Shown here: piece after piece, positions 5,889 through 7,652 of the stretch
Position numbering within the stretch: the stretch's first letter is position 1
Layout: every line of letters starts with the position of its first letter
Source of the DNA: Variovorax sp.
GTDB taxonomy: Bacteria > Pseudomonadota > Gammaproteobacteria > Burkholderiales > Burkholderiaceae_C
Length of the DNA: 7,652 nt
Reading direction: 5' to 3'
Assembly: GCA_028292835.1 (NCBI GenBank)
Contig: JAQGLP010000563.1
Span: 1-7,652, forward strand
Translations under genes and position numbers: made by a program
The notes under the pieces: generated by a model
The model's input: only the letters and a program-made list of their open reading frames with translations
Database searches by the model: none
What the model was told of the DNA's origin: nothing

Positions 5889-6017
5889 GGGAACTCCTCG
5901 GAGCTGGGGGACCGGACAGGACCGAGCCTGTCGGTGCGCGGCCGGCACGGGGCAGAGGAGGAGGTCCTCGGGACCGGGGACGTCAGGTGGTGCGTGGTGC
6001 GCCACGCCCGTGCGCTT

Positions 6018-6038
6018 GTCGTCCCGCAGAGGGACGAC
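6018..6038. promoter_or_regulatory. 8-bp-arm inverted repeat, possible operator
   Basis: GTCGTCCC and GGGACGAC are perfect reverse complements separated by GCAGA. The arms contain GTCCC and GGGAC, the same half-site words as a DosR box but in the opposite (outward) arrangement, so it is not a standard box. It lies 129 bases upstream of the nitroreductase start and could be an operator or merely a stem in the leader. Confidence 0.35.
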
Positions 6039-6059
6039 GGGGCGATCGCCGACCGGGAT

Positions 6060-6075
6060 ATCGACCTGGGGCCCC
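6060..6075. promoter_or_regulatory. weak DosR-like box upstream of the DUF4389 gene
   Basis: The sequence ATCGACCTGGGGCCCC matches the remembered DosR core at only 9 of 16 positions, but carries the GACCTNNGGCCC word that is identical in boxes 1 and 2 of the other divergent region. It lies six bases before the perfect palindrome at 6082, giving a tandem arrangement. Tandem sites are common at DosR promoters. Alone it would not be convincing. Confidence 0.3.
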
Positions 6076-6081
6076 GCCCGG

Positions 6082-6099
6082 CACGGACCTAGGTCCGTG
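6082..6099. promoter_or_regulatory. 18-bp perfect palindrome, DosR-like
   Basis: CACGGACCTAGGTCCGTG is perfectly self-complementary over 18 bp. Aligned at its centre it has GGAC-CTAG-GTCC where a DosR box has GGGAC-TWWA-GTCCC, matching at 10 of 16 positions, and it shares GACCT with the boxes at 2801 and 2915. It ends 91 bases before the GTG of the DUF4389 gene, close to the 98-base spacing of the other boxes. The inferred role is an operator for the plus-strand gene and perhaps also the nitroreductase. Confidence 0.5.
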
Positions 6100-6190
6100 T
6101 TCCCCCGGCACGCGCGGCGAGAGGCTCGGTGGGTCCCGTCAACCGGCTCTCGCGACCGCGAGCAGCGAACGGGCCGAGCGAGGAGTTCCG

Positions 6191-7652
6191 GTGACCGAAG
6201 AGCACGCGCCCTACTCCGTACGCGTCGACGCGGTGCTCGACGCGCCGGTCTCCCGCTGGCTGTGGCTGGTGAAGTGGCTGCTGCTGATTCCGCACGCGAT
6301 CGTGCTGGTGTTCCTGTGGATCGGCTTCGTCGTGGTCTCGGTGATCGCGTTCTTCTCCATCCTCCTCACCGGGCGTTATCCGCGGACGCTGTTCGACTTC
6401 AACGTGGGCGTGCTGCGCTGGACCTGGCGCGTGGAGTACTACTCGTACTCGGCGCTGGGCACCGACCGCTATCCGCCGTTCACGCTGGCCGAGGTGCCGG
6501 ACTACCCCGCGCACCTGCAGGTCGACTACCCCGAGCGGCTCTCCCGGGGACTCGTGCTGGTCAAGTGGTGGCTGCTGGCGCTGCCGCACTACGTCGTCGT
6601 CGCGGTCTTCGCCGGCGGCGGCCTGTGGCTCAGCTCGTCGTTCAGCCGGGACGGGAACAGCGACGGCTGGGCGTTCGGTGGGCTGGTCGGCCTGCTGGTG
6701 TTCGTCGCCGGGGTGGTCCTGCTGTTCACCGGGCGCTATCCGCGGCCGATCTACGACTTCGTCCTCGGGATGGACCGCTGGGTGCTGCGCGTGGCGGCCT
6801 ATGCAGCGCTGATGACCGACCACTACCCGCCGTTCCGGCTGGATATGGGCGGTACCGACCCCGGCTCCCGGCCGCTCATCCCGCCGCCCGGTCCGACGGG
6901 CAGCGGCCGGTCCGCGGCCGGGTTCACCGCGCCCTCCGGTGCGAATACGACCGCCGGCCCGGTCACATCCGGCGCCGCCGCGTCGACCACCGGCGGCGCT
7001 GTTCCGCACAGCCGGTGGACCGGCGGACGGATCGTCGCCCTGGTCGTCGGCGCGCTGTTCTCGCTGGTGTCCACGGGGCTGCTGATCAGTGGCGGGGCGT
7101 TGTTGTGGGCCGACCGCACACAGCGGGACGACGGCTGGCTGTCCAGCCCCCAGGCGCAGGCATCGACCGCCTCGTACGCCCTGGTGAGCGACGAGATCAC
7201 CTTGGACACCGCAGGTGCGGACTGGGTGGTCGACGACGTCCTGGGTCGCGTCCGGCTCCAGGTCACGCCGCAGGAGGGGTCCGACGTCTTCGTGGGCGTG
7301 GCTCCCAGCTCCGCCGCCGCCGACTACCTGCGTGGGGTCGGGCGCACCCGGGTCGAGCTCGGCGACAGCCGGACCGGCTGGAATTGGGACTGGAACGGCG
7401 GGCAGGGCGCCGGGATGGGCCGGCGGATGGGCGCGGGCATGATGAGCCAGCTGCCGGGCGGACCGCCGACGACGACGCCCGGGGACGACGCCATCTGGAC
7501 GGCCTCGACCGAGGGCACCGGTACCCAGACCCTGGAGTGGACTCCCTCGGACGGCGACTGGGTCGTGGTCGTCATGCCGGTGGACCGCAGCGCCGGGCTC
7601 GACGTCGGCCTGGCCGTGGCCGCCACCGCGCCCGGTCTGCCATGGCTGGCCG
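6191..7652 (+). CDS. membrane protein with two DUF4389 domains and exported C-terminal region (partial, at least 487 aa)
   Basis: GTG 6191 with GAGGAG five bases upstream opens a frame that runs off the right edge without a stop. Two DUF4389 copies are clear. Copy 1 (about residues 20-97) has LVKWLLLIPH, LLTGRYPRTLFDF, GVLRW and DRYPPF. Copy 2 (about 117-215) has LVKWWLLALPH, LFTGRYPRPIYDF, GMDRW and DHYPPF. Each copy has two hydrophobic segments (near 28-60 and 121-181). A Pro/Gly/Ser/Thr-rich linker (about 220-278) leads to a fifth helix, IVALVVGALFSLVSTGLLI (281-299). The rest (308 onward) is polar with beta-strand-like stretches, a Gly/Met/Trp-rich loop near 397-425 and WTPSDGDWVVVVMPVD (450-465), probably outside the membrane. 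The function of DUF4389 is unknown. Codon use is strongly G/C-ending throughout. Divergence from the nitroreductase gene over shared palindromes suggests co-regulation with the stress genes. Confidence 0.9.
   Translation, partial: MTEEHAPYSVRVDAVLDAPVSRWLWLVKWLLLIPHAIVLVFLWIGFVVVSVIAFFSILLTGRYPRTLFDFNVGVLRWTWRVEYYSYSALGTDRYPPFTLAEVPDYPAHLQVDYPERLSRGLVLVKWWLLALPHYVVVAVFAGGGLWLSSSFSRDGNSDGWAFGGLVGLLVFVAGVVLLFTGRYPRPIYDFVLGMDRWVLRVAAYAALMTDHYPPFRLDMGGTDPGSRPLIPPPGPTGSGRSAAGFTAPSGANTTAGPVTSGAAASTTGGAVPHSRWTGGRIVALVVGALFSLVSTGLLISGGALLWADRTQRDDGWLSSPQAQASTASYALVSDEITLDTAGADWVVDDVLGRVRLQVTPQEGSDVFVGVAPSSAAADYLRGVGRTRVELGDSRTGWNWDWNGGQGAGMGRRMGAGMMSQLPGGPPTTTPGDDAIWTASTEGTGTQTLEWTPSDGDWVVVVMPVDRSAGLDVGLAVAATAPGLPWLA

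Larger units (their letters stand above)
5889..6190. promoter_or_regulatory. divergent intergenic control region (nitroreductase / DUF4389)
   Basis: This 302-base region contains an inverted repeat (6018-6038), a weak DosR-like box (6060-6075), an 18-bp perfect palindrome (6082-6099), and a short stem CTCGCG-AC-CGCGAG (6149-6162) in the probable leader of the plus-strand gene. No reliable -10/-35 elements were found. Both flanking genes have nearly identical ribosome binding segments (GAGGAGTTCC, one base, GTG). Confidence 0.6.

Noticed and set aside
5889..6005. 39-residue N-terminal extension of the nitroreductase
   Set aside because: A strong GAGGAG precedes GTG 5888, and family homology begins just after it.
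6089..7009. Minus-strand 306-codon open frame
   Set aside because: It lies antisense to the DUF4389 gene, its product is an Arg/Gln/His/Glu-rich low-complexity chain with no domain, and the plus strand has repeated family motifs; it is a shadow of a GC-rich gene.
1..7652. CRISPR array, tRNA/rRNA, insertion sequence or integrase
   Set aside because: No regularly spaced repeats, no tRNA-like cloverleaf noticed, and no transposase or integrase motif in any frame examined.

Overview
The window is a high-GC (roughly 70 % by eye), G/C-ending-codon actinobacterial segment. Gene content (double-domain universal stress proteins, a CBS-pair protein, a DUF1918 protein, an Acg-type nitroreductase, a two-copy DUF4389 membrane protein) and frequent GTG starts fit an actinomycete; Geodermatophilaceae or a relative is a guess. 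The set closely resembles the hypoxia/dormancy (DosR/DevR-type) regulon of mycobacteria, in which paralogous Usp proteins, CBS protein Rv2626c, the Acg nitroreductase family (Rv2032) and the DUF1918 protein Rv0569 are co-induced. That regulon parallel is inference from gene families plus motifs visible here.

Layout. Positions 1-860: no convincing full gene, only short plus-strand reading frames (3-125, 122-256, 406-558) that may be small or decayed genes, and a hairpin at 793-812 that could end the next transcript. Positions 861-2702, minus strand: a compact three-gene unit read CBS-BON protein, then double Usp (second ATP site degenerate), then DUF1918 protein, the last two separated by one base. 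Positions 2703-3028: divergent promoter region with two closely similar DosR-box-like sites (2801-2816 and 2915-2930), each exactly 98 bases from the start codon of the gene it faces. Positions 3029-4042, plus strand: a second double Usp with both ATP motifs intact. Positions 4094-5888, minus strand: an Acg-type nitroreductase followed by two small, probably membrane-anchored, proteins. Positions 5889-6190: second divergent promoter region, with an 18-bp perfect palindrome (6082-6099), a weaker neighbouring box (6060-6075) and an inverted repeat (6018-6038). Positions 6191 to the window end, plus strand: a DUF4389 x2 membrane protein with a third membrane segment and an exported C-terminal region, cut off by the window edge.

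Together the genes look like one stress island: two divergent promoters, each apparently carrying the same kind of operator, drive ATP-binding Usp proteins, a ligand-sensing CBS protein, a flavin nitroreductase-like protein and envelope proteins. No RNA genes, mobile elements or CRISPR arrays were seen.
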